Assembly (NCBI RefSeq): GCF_003625485.1
Contig: NZ_RAIR01000014.1
Span: forward strand, 1-32,546
Reading direction: 5' to 3'
Source of the DNA: Butyrivibrio sp. CB08
GTDB taxonomy: Bacteria > Bacillota > Clostridia > Lachnospirales > Lachnospiraceae
Length of the DNA: 32,546 nt
Shown: positions 15,084-24,673 of the stretch, piece after piece
Layout of the letters: every line of letters begins with the position of its first letter
Position numbering within the stretch: the stretch's first letter is position 1
Translations under genes and position numbers: made by a program
Notes under the pieces: model-generated
Told to the model about the DNA's origin: nothing
Database searches by the model: none
What the model saw: the letters and a program-made list of their open reading frames with translations, nothing else

Positions 15084-15326
15084 ATGAAAGACGTTAAAGG
15101 AACAATCATCAGAATAATCGCAGAATACCTTGATAAGGATGAGAACGAGTTAAGCGGATCAAGCTCTTTTACAGAGATCGGTCTTGATTCACTGGATATT
15201 ATGGAGCTTGTTATGCAGATGCAGGAAGAGCTTGACTGCAAGATCGAGCTTTCTCAGGAGATCACAACAATCGACAGCCTTGTAGCACTTATTGAACAGG
15301 AAGGCGCAAAAGAGGCTACAGCCTGA
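15084..15326 (+). CDS. acpP: Acyl carrier protein
   Basis: This 80-residue acidic protein is a standard acyl carrier protein. The phosphopantetheine site is Ser36 in EIGLDSLDIMELV. It carries the growing acyl chain in type II fatty acid synthesis. AAAGGAGG lies before the ATG. It is the first gene of the FASII operon, directly downstream of the MerR-type promoter. Confidence 0.95.
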   Translation: MKDVKGTIIRIIAEYLDKDENELSGSSSFTEIGLDSLDIMELVMQMQEELDCKIELSQEITTIDSLVALIEQEGAKEATA

Positions 15327-15343
15327 ATATCATGGGGAACAAA

Positions 15344-16273
15344 ATGGAAAACAACGAAATTTGTAAATTGCTTGGCATAAAATATCCGGTTTTTCAGGGC
15401 GGAATGGCGTGGATCGCAGACGCGGAGCTGGCTGCCGCTGTATCTAACGCAGGCGGACTTGGGATCATCGCAGCCATGAACTCAAACGGAGAGCAGCTAA
15501 GAGAGCAGATCACTAAGGCAAAAGAGCTAACGGGCAAGCCCTTTGGTGTAAACCTGATGCTCATGAGTCCATTCATCGACGAAGCTGTGGATGTTGTGTG
15601 TAAGGAGGGCGTAAAGGTCGTTACAACTGGCGCCGGAAACCCTGCAAAATACATGGAAAAGCTCCTTGGAGCAGGCGTAAAGGTCATCTGCGTAGTTGCC
15701 AGCGTCGCCCTTGCTGTAATGGTTGAGAGAATGGGCGCCAGCGCAGTTGTTGCTGAAGGCTGCGAATCCGGCGGACACGTGGGCGATACCACAACCATGG
15801 CGTTGGTTCCACAGGTGGTTGATGCTGTAAATATCCCGGTCATAGCTGCCGGTGGCATCGCTGATGCCAGAGGAATGGCTGCAGCTTTCATGCTGGGAGC
15901 CAAGGGCATTCAGATGGGAACAAGGTTCCTGACTGCGAAAGAGTGCAACGTCCACGCTAACTACAAGGAGAAGGTCTTAAAAGCCAAGGACCGCGACACT
16001 ATTGTTACGGGAAAGAGCCTTGGACACCCTGTAAGAGCCCTCAAAAACCGCATGACAAGAGAATTTACGGAAAAAGAGAACACTCCCGGAACAACCCCGG
16101 ATGAACTGGAGAAAATGGGTGCAGGAGCACTTAGGCGCGCCGCCATCGAGGGCGATGTAAAGTACGGCTCATGCATGTGCGGCCAGATTGCAGGCCTTGT
16201 AAATTCAGAGGACACCTGTAAGGAAATCGTAGAAGGGATCTGCAGCGGTGCCTACGCGCTTCTTGGGATCTGA
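15344..16273 (+). CDS. fabK: Enoyl-ACP reductase II (FMN)
   Basis: This 309-residue protein catalyses the last reduction of fatty-acid elongation using NAD(P)H and FMN. The N-terminus YPVFQGGMAWIADAELAAAV, VVTTGAGNPAKYM, AEGCESGGHVG, IAAGGIADARG and the RFLTAKECNVH region all match FabK. The length is close to the usual 310-325. The start is set at the ATG with GGGGA six bases upstream; another ATG 12 bp earlier has no ribosome site. No FabI gene is in the window. Confidence 0.95.
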   Translation: MENNEICKLLGIKYPVFQGGMAWIADAELAAAVSNAGGLGIIAAMNSNGEQLREQITKAKELTGKPFGVNLMLMSPFIDEAVDVVCKEGVKVVTTGAGNPAKYMEKLLGAGVKVICVVASVALAVMVERMGASAVVAEGCESGGHVGDTTTMALVPQVVDAVNIPVIAAGGIADARGMAAAFMLGAKGIQMGTRFLTAKECNVHANYKEKVLKAKDRDTIVTGKSLGHPVRALKNRMTREFTEKENTPGTTPDELEKMGAGALRRAAIEGDVKYGSCMCGQIAGLVNSEDTCKEIVEGICSGAYALLGI

Positions 16274-16285
16274 AAGGAGACGGAT

Positions 16286-17221
16286 ATGGGAAAAACAGCA
16301 TTTTTATTTGCAGGTCAGGGAAGTCAGTATCCTGGCATGGCTAAAGACCTCTACGATACAGTCCTTTCAGTAAAAGAGCTTTTTGACGAGGCAGAGAGCA
16401 TCCGCCCCGGAACCCTTAAGCAGATGTTTGAGGGAAGTAGCGAAGACCTTAAGAAAACCATAAACACTCAGCCCTGTCTTTTCCTGGCGGATCTTGCGGG
16501 AGCTGTGGCACTAAAGAGCCTTGGAGTTAGCATCGACGCAGTTGCGGGCTTTTCCCTTGGGGAAGTGGCAGCGCTGTATTTTTCTGGAGCTCTGAGCTTT
16601 AGAGAGGCCTTTAACCTGGTGTGTCTTAGAGGAGAGCTGATGCAGAAAGTCGCTGATGAGAATGAGGGCAGCATGATCGCAGTCCTTAGGATGGACAAGG
16701 CTGAGCTTGAAGCTCTGGGAAAAGAAACTGAGACTTTCCCTGTAAATTACAACTGCCCAGGGCAGATCGTAGTTTCTGGAAAAGCTGAAAACATCAAAAA
16801 ACTCTCAGAGATCCTTACAGAAAAAAAGGTCAGATTCATACCTCTGGAGGTGGGAGGCCCCTTCCACTCACCATATATGTCCGAGGCCTCAAACGCGCTT
16901 AAAGAGGCACTTTCAAGTCAGGACAGGTTCCACATTGAAAAGCCGTCGATAGCTCTTTTCTCCAATAAGACAGCAGAGCAGTACCCACAGGATAGAGACG
17001 GGATAATCGAGACCATCTCCATGCAGGTATCAAACAGCGTACAGTGGGAGGACACCCTGCGGAACATGGAGAAGATGGAGGTTACAACCTTCGTTGAATG
17101 TGGTCCTGGAAAGACGCTCTCAGGATTTGTAAAAAGAACTGTTCCTGGGGCGAAGATACTAAATGTCAGCGACCTTGAGTCGCTAAATAACGCTTCTAAG
17201 GAGTTAATGAACGCATGTTAA
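16286..17221 (+). CDS. fabD: Malonyl-CoA:ACP transacylase
   Basis: This 311-residue protein loads malonyl groups onto ACP. GQGSQYPGM (10-18), the nucleophile Ser90 in GFSLGEVAAL and His194 in GGPFHSPYM are present. AAAGGAGA lies before the ATG. The stop overlaps the fabG start by 7 bp, indicating coupling. Confidence 0.96.
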   Translation: MGKTAFLFAGQGSQYPGMAKDLYDTVLSVKELFDEAESIRPGTLKQMFEGSSEDLKKTINTQPCLFLADLAGAVALKSLGVSIDAVAGFSLGEVAALYFSGALSFREAFNLVCLRGELMQKVADENEGSMIAVLRMDKAELEALGKETETFPVNYNCPGQIVVSGKAENIKKLSEILTEKKVRFIPLEVGGPFHSPYMSEASNALKEALSSQDRFHIEKPSIALFSNKTAEQYPQDRDGIIETISMQVSNSVQWEDTLRNMEKMEVTTFVECGPGKTLSGFVKRTVPGAKILNVSDLESLNNASKELMNAC

Positions 17222-17955
17222 AGGGAAAGACAGCCGTTATAACTGGCGGAACAAGAGGAATTGGAAAAGCCATCGCAAAAAAGTTTGCAGAAAACGGCGC
17301 AAACATCGCTATTATCGCAACTTCAGACAATGACAGTGCAAGGCAGACAGTTAAGGATCTCCAAAACCTGGGGGTTACCGCCATGCTTTACATCTGCAAC
17401 ATCAGAAATCCCGAGGAAGTTGAATCAGTAAAAGAAGAGATAATGGCAGATTTTTCAAAGGTGGACATCCTTGTGAACAACGCAGGAGTCACAAGGGACA
17501 ACCTTCTGCCTGGTCTTCGTATCATGGATATCGATGACGTCATAGATATAAACCTCAAGGGAACACTGTTCATGACAAGGGCGTTTATCATGGATTTTGT
17601 CAAAAACAGAGGCGGAAACGTCATCAACATAAGCTCAGTTGTGGGGCTGATGGGCAACAAAGGACAGGCTAACTACGCCGCATCAAAAGCGGGGATCGTG
17701 GGGCTTACCAAGTCCGTTGCCAAGGAGTACGGAAGAAAGAACATCCGCTGCAATGCCATTGCTCCGGGTTACATAGAAACAGACATGACAGGAAAGCTTA
17801 GCGATAACCAGAAAAGAGATATCGCATCAAACATTCCTATCACCAAGCTGGGCAAGCCAGAGGACGTGGCAAATGCAGCGCTTTTCCTTGCCAGCGAGCT
17901 TTCAGGCTATATCACGGGGGAGATTTTAAAAGTAGATGGAGGATTGTATGTATAG
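17215..17955 (+). CDS. fabG: 3-oxoacyl-ACP reductase
   Basis: This 246-residue short-chain dehydrogenase reduces 3-oxoacyl-ACP with NADPH. It shows the Rossmann motif TGGTRGIGKAIA, NNAGVTRD, and catalytic Ser140/Ser141, Tyr154 and Lys158 in YAASKAG. The fabF ATG lies just before its stop. The bases at 17366-17383 inside this gene match the operon operator at 17 of 18 positions. Confidence 0.96.
   Translation: MLKGKTAVITGGTRGIGKAIAKKFAENGANIAIIATSDNDSARQTVKDLQNLGVTAMLYICNIRNPEEVESVKEEIMADFSKVDILVNNAGVTRDNLLPGLRIMDIDDVIDINLKGTLFMTRAFIMDFVKNRGGNVINISSVVGLMGNKGQANYAASKAGIVGLTKSVAKEYGRKNIRCNAIAPGYIETDMTGKLSDNQKRDIASNIPITKLGKPEDVANAALFLASELSGYITGEILKVDGGLYV
17366..17383 (+). promoter_or_regulatory. 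Operator-like copy inside fabG
   Basis: This stretch matches the promoter-spacer operator region 15013-15030 at 17 of 18 positions (a C becomes G), including the unbroken 14-mer ACCTGGGGGTTACC. It encodes NLGVTA of FabG, so codon constraint may explain part of the match. If bound by the MerR protein it could aid looping or block elongation. No promoter hexamers at the right spacing are seen here. Confidence 0.4.
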
Positions 17956-19186
17956 AGTAGTTGTCACCGGTATGGGAGTCGTTTCCCCTGTCGGTAATGA
18001 TCTTGGCAGCTTTTGGAGCAGCCTTAAACAGGGAAAATGCGGCATCGACAGGATAAAAAGATTTGATGCCTCAAACCTCAAGGTGTCCTTGGACGCAGAG
18101 GTTAAGGATTTTGAGCCAAAGAATTACTATGACACGGTTCAGGAAATAAGAAAGTCAGATCTTTTTATGCAGTATGCCATGGCTGCAGCCAAGGAAGCTG
18201 TTGAGGACAGCAAGATCCTTGAGTCAGACCTTGATAAGGAGCGCTTTGGCGTCTACATCGGCTCTGGTATCGGCGGCATTGGCACAACTCTAAGGGAGAC
18301 AAAAAAGCTGACGGAAAAGGGACCTGAGATGGTTTCCCCATTCTTTGTTCCAATGATGATCAGTAACATGGCTGCAGGGTCAGTATCCATAAGGTTTGGC
18401 GCCAAGGGCCCTACACTTCCTGTAGTGACAGCCTGTGCTACTTCAACCCACACCTTAGGTGAAGCCTACAGGGCAATCAAGCACGGCTACGCAGATGCGA
18501 TAATCGCCGGCGGTTCCGAGGCATCCATCAATGAGCTTGCCATGGCGGGCTTTATAAACTGCCAGGCCCTTAATCTCTCCGAAGATCCAAAGGAAGGAAG
18601 CCTTCCTTTCGACAAGAGAAGAGGCGGCTTTGTCATGGGAGAAGGCGCAGGAATCCTGGTCCTTGAGGAATACGAGCATGCAGTAAAGCGCGGTGCAAGG
18701 ATATACGCCGAGGTTGTGGGCTATGCCAACACTGCAGACGCCTACCACATCACAGCTCCAGACCCTGAGGGAAGCGGTGCCATAAGAGCCATCAAGGCAA
18801 CTGCCGACGAAGCCGGAATATACGACGCTTCCGAGGTCTATGTAAATGCCCACGGAACCGGAACCCACTTAAATGACGCCATGGAGACCAAAGCCTTAAA
18901 GGCCGTCTTTGGTCAGAGAGCCTACGAGCTTCACATAAGCTCCACCAAGTCAATGACCGGACATATGATGGGCGCAACCGGCGCAGTTGAGGCCATTGCC
19001 TCCGTAAAGGCAGTTCAGGAAGGTCTCATCCCGCCAACCATCAACTACAGGGAAAAGGACGAGGAGTGCGACCTAAACTACACTCCAAACGAAGCTGTAA
19101 AAGCAAATGTGAAGTTCGCCATCAGCACATCTCTCGGCTTTGGCGGACATAACGCATGCATAGCATTTAAGAAATATGAGGCATAA
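17948..19186 (+). CDS. fabF: 3-oxoacyl-ACP synthase II
   Basis: This 412-residue condensing enzyme elongates acyl-ACP with malonyl-ACP. The catalytic triad is Cys163 (TACATSTHTLGEA), His302 (NAHGTGTHLND) and His339 (KSMTGHMMGA). The start is the ATG preceded by GGAGG, giving MYRVVVTGMG as in known FabF proteins; an ATG 12 bp earlier sits before the ribosome site. It overlaps the fabG end by 8 bp. No FabH gene lies in this operon, so initiation must be encoded elsewhere. Confidence 0.96.
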   Translation: MYRVVVTGMGVVSPVGNDLGSFWSSLKQGKCGIDRIKRFDASNLKVSLDAEVKDFEPKNYYDTVQEIRKSDLFMQYAMAAAKEAVEDSKILESDLDKERFGVYIGSGIGGIGTTLRETKKLTEKGPEMVSPFFVPMMISNMAAGSVSIRFGAKGPTLPVVTACATSTHTLGEAYRAIKHGYADAIIAGGSEASINELAMAGFINCQALNLSEDPKEGSLPFDKRRGGFVMGEGAGILVLEEYEHAVKRGARIYAEVVGYANTADAYHITAPDPEGSGAIRAIKATADEAGIYDASEVYVNAHGTGTHLNDAMETKALKAVFGQRAYELHISSTKSMTGHMMGATGAVEAIASVKAVQEGLIPPTINYREKDEECDLNYTPNEAVKANVKFAISTSLGFGGHNACIAFKKYEA

Positions 19187-19188
19187 CT

Positions 19189-19605
19189 ATGAATTCACTT
19201 AAAGAATATGGTGATCTTTTTTTGAAACTGAATCTGTCGGAGCTCTCCATCCAGGAAGGGGATTTTTCTCTTGTTCTTAAGAAGAGCGATTCTGACCAGG
19301 TCAAAAGAGCTGTCGCCCCCGCCCAGACCCATCCAGATCCGGAAGCAGAAGAAGCACCTGAAGTTCCAGAAACAACAGGAACTGCCGTAAAAGCTCCGCT
19401 TCTTGGCATCTTCGAGGAACTGACCGGAGATCGGATCCCCATAAAAGAGGGCGACCACGTCAAAAAAGGTGACGTTTTGTGCACCATCGAAGCCATGAAA
19501 ATGCTCAACGAAGTCGTGGCAACAGCAGAGGGCACAGTGGTTAAGATCTGCGCAAATCCAGGGGATCTGGTGGAGTACAACCAGGAGCTTTTTATCATTG
19601 AATAA
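19189..19605 (+). CDS. accB: Biotin carboxyl carrier protein of acetyl-CoA carboxylase
   Basis: This 138-residue protein has an acidic, Pro/Ala/Glu-rich linker (about 40-65) and a C-terminal biotinyl domain with Lys104 in EAMKM (101-105), the biotinylation site. It carries carboxyl groups from AccC to AccAD. It starts 2 bp after the fabF stop. The length is slightly below the usual 150-160. Confidence 0.95.
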   Translation: MNSLKEYGDLFLKLNLSELSIQEGDFSLVLKKSDSDQVKRAVAPAQTHPDPEAEEAPEVPETTGTAVKAPLLGIFEELTGDRIPIKEGDHVKKGDVLCTIEAMKMLNEVVATAEGTVVKICANPGDLVEYNQELFIIE

Positions 19606-19617
19606 GAGGAATGACAG

Positions 19618-20052
19618 ATGAACAGAGATGAGATAAAAACAATTCTTCCCCACAGGGAACCAATGCTGCTTCTGGATGAAGCCCATCTTAACGAAGATGG
19701 AACTGCCACTGGTTACTACACGGTAAAGGGCGATGAGTTCTTTCTACAGGGGCATTTTCCAGACAAAAAGGTGGTTCCCGGGGTAATTCAGTGCGAGATC
19801 ATGGCCCAATCAGCCTGCATATTGTTCGCAGATAAGATGCAGGGAAAAGAGGTCCTTCCTCTATACACGGGCCTGGACAAAGTGAGGTTCAGGGGCATGG
19901 TGCTTCCAGGGGACAAGATAAGGATTGACACCAAAATCCTCAGAGAAAGTCATCCCATGTACCTTCTCCACGGAGAGCTTACGGTGGAAGGCAAAAAATG
20001 TATGAGCGGCGATTTTTCTTTTGCCATCATGAACAACAAAGAGGAAAAGTGA
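19618..20052 (+). CDS. fabZ: 3-hydroxyacyl-ACP dehydratase
   Basis: This 144-residue hotdog-fold dehydratase has LPHREPMLLLDE, the catalytic GHFPDKKVVPGVIQCE with His46 and Glu60, and the family's usual length. It removes water from 3-hydroxyacyl-ACP. The ribosome site GAGGAA lies before the ATG. It sits between accB and accC. Confidence 0.96.
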   Translation: MNRDEIKTILPHREPMLLLDEAHLNEDGTATGYYTVKGDEFFLQGHFPDKKVVPGVIQCEIMAQSACILFADKMQGKEVLPLYTGLDKVRFRGMVLPGDKIRIDTKILRESHPMYLLHGELTVEGKKCMSGDFSFAIMNNKEEK

Positions 20053-20053
20053 T

Positions 20054-21382
20054 ATGTTTTCAAAGATTCTGATAGCAAACCGATCAGAGGTGGCAATAAG
20101 GGTCATCAGAGCCTGCAAGGAGATGGGCATTGAGACTGTGGCTGTGTATTCAGAAGCAGATTCCGGCACTCTCCACGCCCAGATGGCGGACGAGAGCTAC
20201 TGCATAGGCGGGCCTCTTGTAAGAGACAGTTACCTTAACATGGACGCAATCCTGACCGTGGCTAAAAAGGTGGGGGCTGAGGCCATTCACCCGGGATATG
20301 GAATGCTGTCAGAAAACCCGGAGTTTGCCAGAAAGTGCGAAGAGAACGGCATTACTTTAATTGGCCCTTCATGGCAGGTCATGGAAATGATGGGCCAGAA
20401 GGAGCTTGCAAGGCAGATTGCCGTTAAGGCCGGGGTACCAGTAGCCATGGGAAGCGACATCCTTGAAAGTGCGGATGAGGCCCTTGAGGCAGCTGAGAAA
20501 ATAGGATATCCAGTCATCCTGAAAGCCAGAGCTGGAGGCGGCGGAAAGGGTATAAGGATCGTAAGGAATAGTGAGGAACTCATTCCGTGCTTTGAGCAGG
20601 TGAAAAAGGAGGCCCTTAGCTCTTTTGCCGATGACAAAGTGTTTATGGAAAAGTACCTGGAGAAAGTCAAGCACGTGGAAGTCCAGATCCTTGCTGATAA
20701 AGACGGTAAGGTCATCGTCCTTGGGGACAGGGACTGCTCCGTCCAGCGAAAGAACCAGAAGCTCATCGAAGAGTGTCCAGCGCCGATCCTTGATAGCGAA
20801 GTTCGGGAAAAGATGTACGCGGCAGCCAGGAGCCTTGCCACAGAAGTTGGCTACACCACAGTAGGAACCGTGGAATTTCTGGTGAAGGGCCAGGAGTTCT
20901 TTTTCATGGAAATGAACACCAGGCTTCAGGTTGAGCACTCCGTCACTGAGATGGTATGCGGTATCGACATCGTTGAATGGCAGATAAGGACTGCAGCCGG
21001 GGTTACGATTCCCTTTGAACAGAAGGATATTACCTGCAAGAGACACGCCATAGAATGCAGGATCTGTGCTGAGGATGAAAAGAGCTTTAAGCCCGCTGTA
21101 GGGAAGATCAGCCTTTTGCACATTCCTGGCGGCGTTGATGTGAGGTTTGATACGGCTCTGTACCAAAACCTTGAAATTACGCCATTTTACGACTCCATGC
21201 TGGGAAAGCTTATTGTGTGCTCGGATACCAGGGACGGAGCCATAAGGAAGATGAAATGCGCCCTTTCAGAGTTTGTGCTGGTGGGCGTTGACAACAACAG
21301 GCATATGCATATGAAGTTCATGGAAAATGAGTTTTTTGTGGATGGCAACTACGATACGGGCATTTGCCGAAAGGTGCTGTAA
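20054..21382 (+). CDS. accC: Biotin carboxylase subunit of acetyl-CoA carboxylase
   Basis: This 442-residue ATP-grasp enzyme carboxylates biotin on AccB. Landmarks are ANRSEVAIRVIRACKEMGI, the glycine-rich loop ARAGGGGKGIRIV, RDCSVQRKNQKLIEECPAP, and MNTRLQVEHSVTEMV. Length and order are typical. The stop is followed directly by the accD ATG. Confidence 0.97.
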   Translation: MFSKILIANRSEVAIRVIRACKEMGIETVAVYSEADSGTLHAQMADESYCIGGPLVRDSYLNMDAILTVAKKVGAEAIHPGYGMLSENPEFARKCEENGITLIGPSWQVMEMMGQKELARQIAVKAGVPVAMGSDILESADEALEAAEKIGYPVILKARAGGGGKGIRIVRNSEELIPCFEQVKKEALSSFADDKVFMEKYLEKVKHVEVQILADKDGKVIVLGDRDCSVQRKNQKLIEECPAPILDSEVREKMYAAARSLATEVGYTTVGTVEFLVKGQEFFFMEMNTRLQVEHSVTEMVCGIDIVEWQIRTAAGVTIPFEQKDITCKRHAIECRICAEDEKSFKPAVGKISLLHIPGGVDVRFDTALYQNLEITPFYDSMLGKLIVCSDTRDGAIRKMKCALSEFVLVGVDNNRHMHMKFMENEFFVDGNYDTGICRKVL

Positions 21383-22222
21383 ATGGAATTTAGGAAGTTT
21401 TTTTTGAAGGCAAATAATGAACTTGAGGGCGGAAGTATCCTCCCAAGGGCAAGGCGCATTACCTGCAAGAAGTGCCAGAAGCAGGTCCTTGTCTCGAAGA
21501 TCAGGAAGAACTACTTTGTTTGTCCGGAGTGCGGCAACTATTTTTCTGTAAGATGCAGGCGAAGGGCACTGATGCTCTGTGACAGAAGAAGCTTTCGAGA
21601 ACTCTATGGCGAGCTGGAATCCAGAAATATCCTGGATTTTCCTGAGTATGATAACAAGCTAGCAGCAGCCATGGAAAAGAGCCGTGAGAAGGAAGGCGTG
21701 ATCTGCGGAGAGGGGACAATTGGCGGAATCAGAACCTGTATTTTCGCCATGGATGCCAACTTCATGATGGGCTCCATGGGAGCTATAGTTGGCGAAAAGA
21801 TAACACGGCTCTTTGAGTATGCCTGCGACCATTCCCTGCCTGTGGTTGGCGTTACCGTATCAGGAGGGGCCAGGATGCAGGAGGGGATGATTTCCCTGAT
21901 GCAGATGTCCAAGGTCTCAGCAGCAGTAAAGAGGCACAGCGACAAAGGAAATCTGTATGTAGTTCTTTTGACCAATCCCACAACTGGCGGCGTTGACGCA
22001 AGCTTCGCCATGCTGGGAGACATAACCCTGGCTGAACCAGGGGCGAGAGTTGGCTTTGCGGGCCCAAGAGTAATTGAAAAGACCCTTAACCAGAGCCTGC
22101 CAAAAGGTTTCCAGAGGGCAGAGAGGGTCATGGAATGCGGCTTCATCGATCAGGTGGTGCCAAGAGATAAACAGAAGGAAGTTTTGGAGCGGATTCTGAA
22201 GATACACAGCATCTGCAGATGA
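21383..22222 (+). CDS. accD: Acetyl-CoA carboxylase carboxyltransferase beta subunit
   Basis: This 279-residue protein begins with a zinc finger (C28/C31 and C47/C50) as in bacterial AccD, followed by the crotonase-fold transferase domain with GSMGAIVGEKI, VSGGARMQEG and NPTTGGVDASFA. With AccA it moves the carboxyl group to acetyl-CoA, giving malonyl-CoA. It overlaps the accA start by 4 bp. Confidence 0.96.
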   Translation: MEFRKFFLKANNELEGGSILPRARRITCKKCQKQVLVSKIRKNYFVCPECGNYFSVRCRRRALMLCDRRSFRELYGELESRNILDFPEYDNKLAAAMEKSREKEGVICGEGTIGGIRTCIFAMDANFMMGSMGAIVGEKITRLFEYACDHSLPVVGVTVSGGARMQEGMISLMQMSKVSAAVKRHSDKGNLYVVLLTNPTTGGVDASFAMLGDITLAEPGARVGFAGPRVIEKTLNQSLPKGFQRAERVMECGFIDQVVPRDKQKEVLERILKIHSICR

Positions 22223-22989
22223 TTGGGATGAATATGGAAGATTACGAGATTGTACTTAGTGCCAGAGCCGATGGAAGGCTCACGGCCAAGGATTATATAA
22301 ACGGACTAACTACTGATTTTATGGAGCTACATGGAGACAGGCTGTACGGCGATGACAGAGCAGTCATCGGTGGAATTGGCCTGATCCAGGATATCCCGGT
22401 TACTGTCATCGGGATCGAGAAGGGCAAGAACACTCAGGAGAGGATAGAGCACAACTTTGGAAGTGCAGGGCCAGAAGGGTACAGAAAAGCTCTTCGTCTC
22501 ATGAAGCAGGCTGAGAAATTCAAAAGGCCGGTTCTGTGTCTTGTGGACACCGCCGGCGCCTTTTGCGGAATTGAAGCAGAGGAACACGGTCAGGGAAGGG
22601 CCATAGCGGATAATCTCTATGAAATGTCCACCCTCAAAGTGCCCATTCTCTCTATCGTTAATGGCGAAGGCGGAAGCGGAGGGGCTCTGGCTCTTTCCCA
22701 TGCAGACAGGATCTGGATGCTGGAGGATGCCTACTTTAGCGTTGTATCCCCCGAAAACTGCGCAAATATCCTGTGGAAGGACACAGGAAAGGCCGCGGAT
22801 GCGGCAAGAGCGCTGTCACTTACAGCCCAGAAGCTCTTTAAGGCTGGTCTTATCGACAAGGTGGTAAAAAGCGGCGATATGAAGGGCCTTGCAAGTGATG
22901 TGTATAAGGAGCTGCATAGCCTTATGCAGAAGAGTACAGAAAATCTAATTGACGACAGATACAGAAGATTCAGAAAGGTCGGTTACTAA
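22219..22989 (+). CDS. accA: Acetyl-CoA carboxylase carboxyltransferase alpha subunit
   Basis: This 256-residue protein is shorter than E. coli AccA (319), as in many Clostridia. It shows NGLTTDFMELHGDRLYGDD, IGIEKGKNTQERIEHNFGSAGPEG-type text, LVDTAGAFCGIEAEEHGQG and GEGGSGGALAL. Two further in-frame ATGs lie within 15 bp, so the exact start is open by five residues. The acyl-CoA synthetase follows after one base. Confidence 0.95.
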   Translation: MIGMNMEDYEIVLSARADGRLTAKDYINGLTTDFMELHGDRLYGDDRAVIGGIGLIQDIPVTVIGIEKGKNTQERIEHNFGSAGPEGYRKALRLMKQAEKFKRPVLCLVDTAGAFCGIEAEEHGQGRAIADNLYEMSTLKVPILSIVNGEGGSGGALALSHADRIWMLEDAYFSVVSPENCANILWKDTGKAADAARALSLTAQKLFKAGLIDKVVKSGDMKGLASDVYKELHSLMQKSTENLIDDRYRRFRKVGY

Positions 22990-22990
22990 A

Positions 22991-24670
22991 ATGGCTTTCT
23001 TATATGAGGAATTCTATAAAGAAATAATCGGTAAAAACGGCGAGATAGAACGCATAGATACGAGGCTTGCAGACAATTTCAACTTCTCCTACGACGTAAT
23101 AGACCGCCTTGCCAAGGACAGGCCAGACAGCGTTGCCCTTGTACACAGAAACGCTGAAGGAGTATCCAGAAAATACACCTTCTCCGATATGTCCAGGCTC
23201 TCCAACAAGGCAGCAAATATGCTAAAGGGCCTTGGAGTTCAGCATGGCGATGCGGTCATGCTTCTTTTAAAGAGGCGCTTTGAGTTCTGGATCAGCATAC
23301 TGGCCATTCATAAGCTGGGCGCAGTTGCTATACCCACCTCACACATGGTCTCTGCTGAGGATATCACAGAGAGGGCAAAAAAGTCCGCGGCTAAAGCTAT
23401 TATCTGCGTAAATGCCGACAACATATGTGAAAAGGTCCAGGAAGCCTGCGATGCCACGGGAATGCTTCAGATAACCGTAGGGGAAAAATATGGAATGAGC
23501 GTAAGCTTTAAAGAAATGCTGGATAGAAGCTCAGAGGTGCTCTACAGGGTGCCTACAAAGATAACAGATGATATGTTATATTATTTTACCTCTGGAACCA
23601 GCGGAGAACCCAAGGCTGTTATCCATGATTTCTCTTACCCCATAGCCCACATCTACACCGCCAAAAACTGGCATGGAATAAAGGCTGGCGACCTTCATCT
23701 TACAGTTGCTGACTCAGGCTGGGCCAAATCCGCCTGGGGCAAGCTCTACGGCCAGTGGCTCATGGAAGCTGCAGTTCTGGTCTATGACTACGACCAGTTC
23801 TACGCAGGGGACCTCCTGAAGGTCCTGGGAGAGGAAAGAGTTAATACCTTCTGTGCTCCGCCAACCATTTATAAATACCTTATTCTTGAAGATTTATCTG
23901 CCTATAACTTAAGTAGCCTCAGACACACTACAACAGCAGGAGAGCCAATGCCAGAGGAGGTTTCAAGAAAGTTTACCAAAATGACAGGCCTTTTCGTCAG
24001 GGAAGGATTTGGACAGACGGAGACAGCTCTTTTGATATGTAATTCCCTTGGTGAGGGCAGGGACGCCACATCCGGTGGCTCGATTGGCAAAGTGTCTCCT
24101 CTCTACAACATAAGGCTTGTGGACGAGAGCGGAAGAGAAGTCCCAAGAGGGTCAGAGGGCGAGATCGTTATAATTCCCCAAGATGGCAAAAGACCTCTTG
24201 GTGTGTTCAAGGGATACCTTGAGGATGACGCGCAGTACCAGGAAGTGTGGGAAGGCGGCGTTTACCACACAAAGGACAAGGCTTTTCAGGATGAAAATGG
24301 GAACTTCTACTTTGTTGGAAGAAATGACGATGTGATAAAGTCCAGCGGCTATCGCATTGGCCCTTCAGAGGTTGAGGATATCCTGATGAAACATCCGGCT
24401 GTCTTTGAGTGCGCCGTAACGGGCTTCCCATCTAAGACAAGGGGCTCTGTTGTGAAGGCTTCAGTGATACTAAACAAGGGCTATTCCAGCAGCAAAAAGC
24501 TTGGCACAGAGCTTCAGGAATACGTCAAGAAAAGGGCAGCGATATATAAATACCCAAGGATCATCTCTTTTGTTGACTCTCTCCCAAGAACATCAAATGG
24601 AAAGATCAGCAGAGCAAAAATCAGGCAGATGGATGCAAAATGTAGCAATGATGCGGGAGTCCAGGCTTAA
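22991..24670 (+). CDS. Acyl-CoA synthetase (AMP-forming)
   Basis: This 559-residue ANL-superfamily ligase has the ATP loop YYFTSGTSGEPKAV (197-210), GFGQTE, the hinge region GRNDDVIKSSGYRIGPSEVE and catalytic Lys538 in TSNGKI. It resembles acetyl/medium-chain acyl-CoA synthetases. The start is the ATG just after the accA stop; an earlier in-frame ATG lies inside accA. Its place at the end of the fab-acc operon suggests activation of exogenous or recycled fatty acids, or supply of acyl-CoA primers. The chain-length preference cannot be read from sequence. Confidence 0.93.
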   Translation: MAFLYEEFYKEIIGKNGEIERIDTRLADNFNFSYDVIDRLAKDRPDSVALVHRNAEGVSRKYTFSDMSRLSNKAANMLKGLGVQHGDAVMLLLKRRFEFWISILAIHKLGAVAIPTSHMVSAEDITERAKKSAAKAIICVNADNICEKVQEACDATGMLQITVGEKYGMSVSFKEMLDRSSEVLYRVPTKITDDMLYYFTSGTSGEPKAVIHDFSYPIAHIYTAKNWHGIKAGDLHLTVADSGWAKSAWGKLYGQWLMEAAVLVYDYDQFYAGDLLKVLGEERVNTFCAPPTIYKYLILEDLSAYNLSSLRHTTTAGEPMPEEVSRKFTKMTGLFVREGFGQTETALLICNSLGEGRDATSGGSIGKVSPLYNIRLVDESGREVPRGSEGEIVIIPQDGKRPLGVFKGYLEDDAQYQEVWEGGVYHTKDKAFQDENGNFYFVGRNDDVIKSSGYRIGPSEVEDILMKHPAVFECAVTGFPSKTRGSVVKASVILNKGYSSSKKLGTELQEYVKKRAAIYKYPRIISFVDSLPRTSNGKISRAKIRQMDAKCSNDAGVQA

Positions 24671-24673
24671 AAA

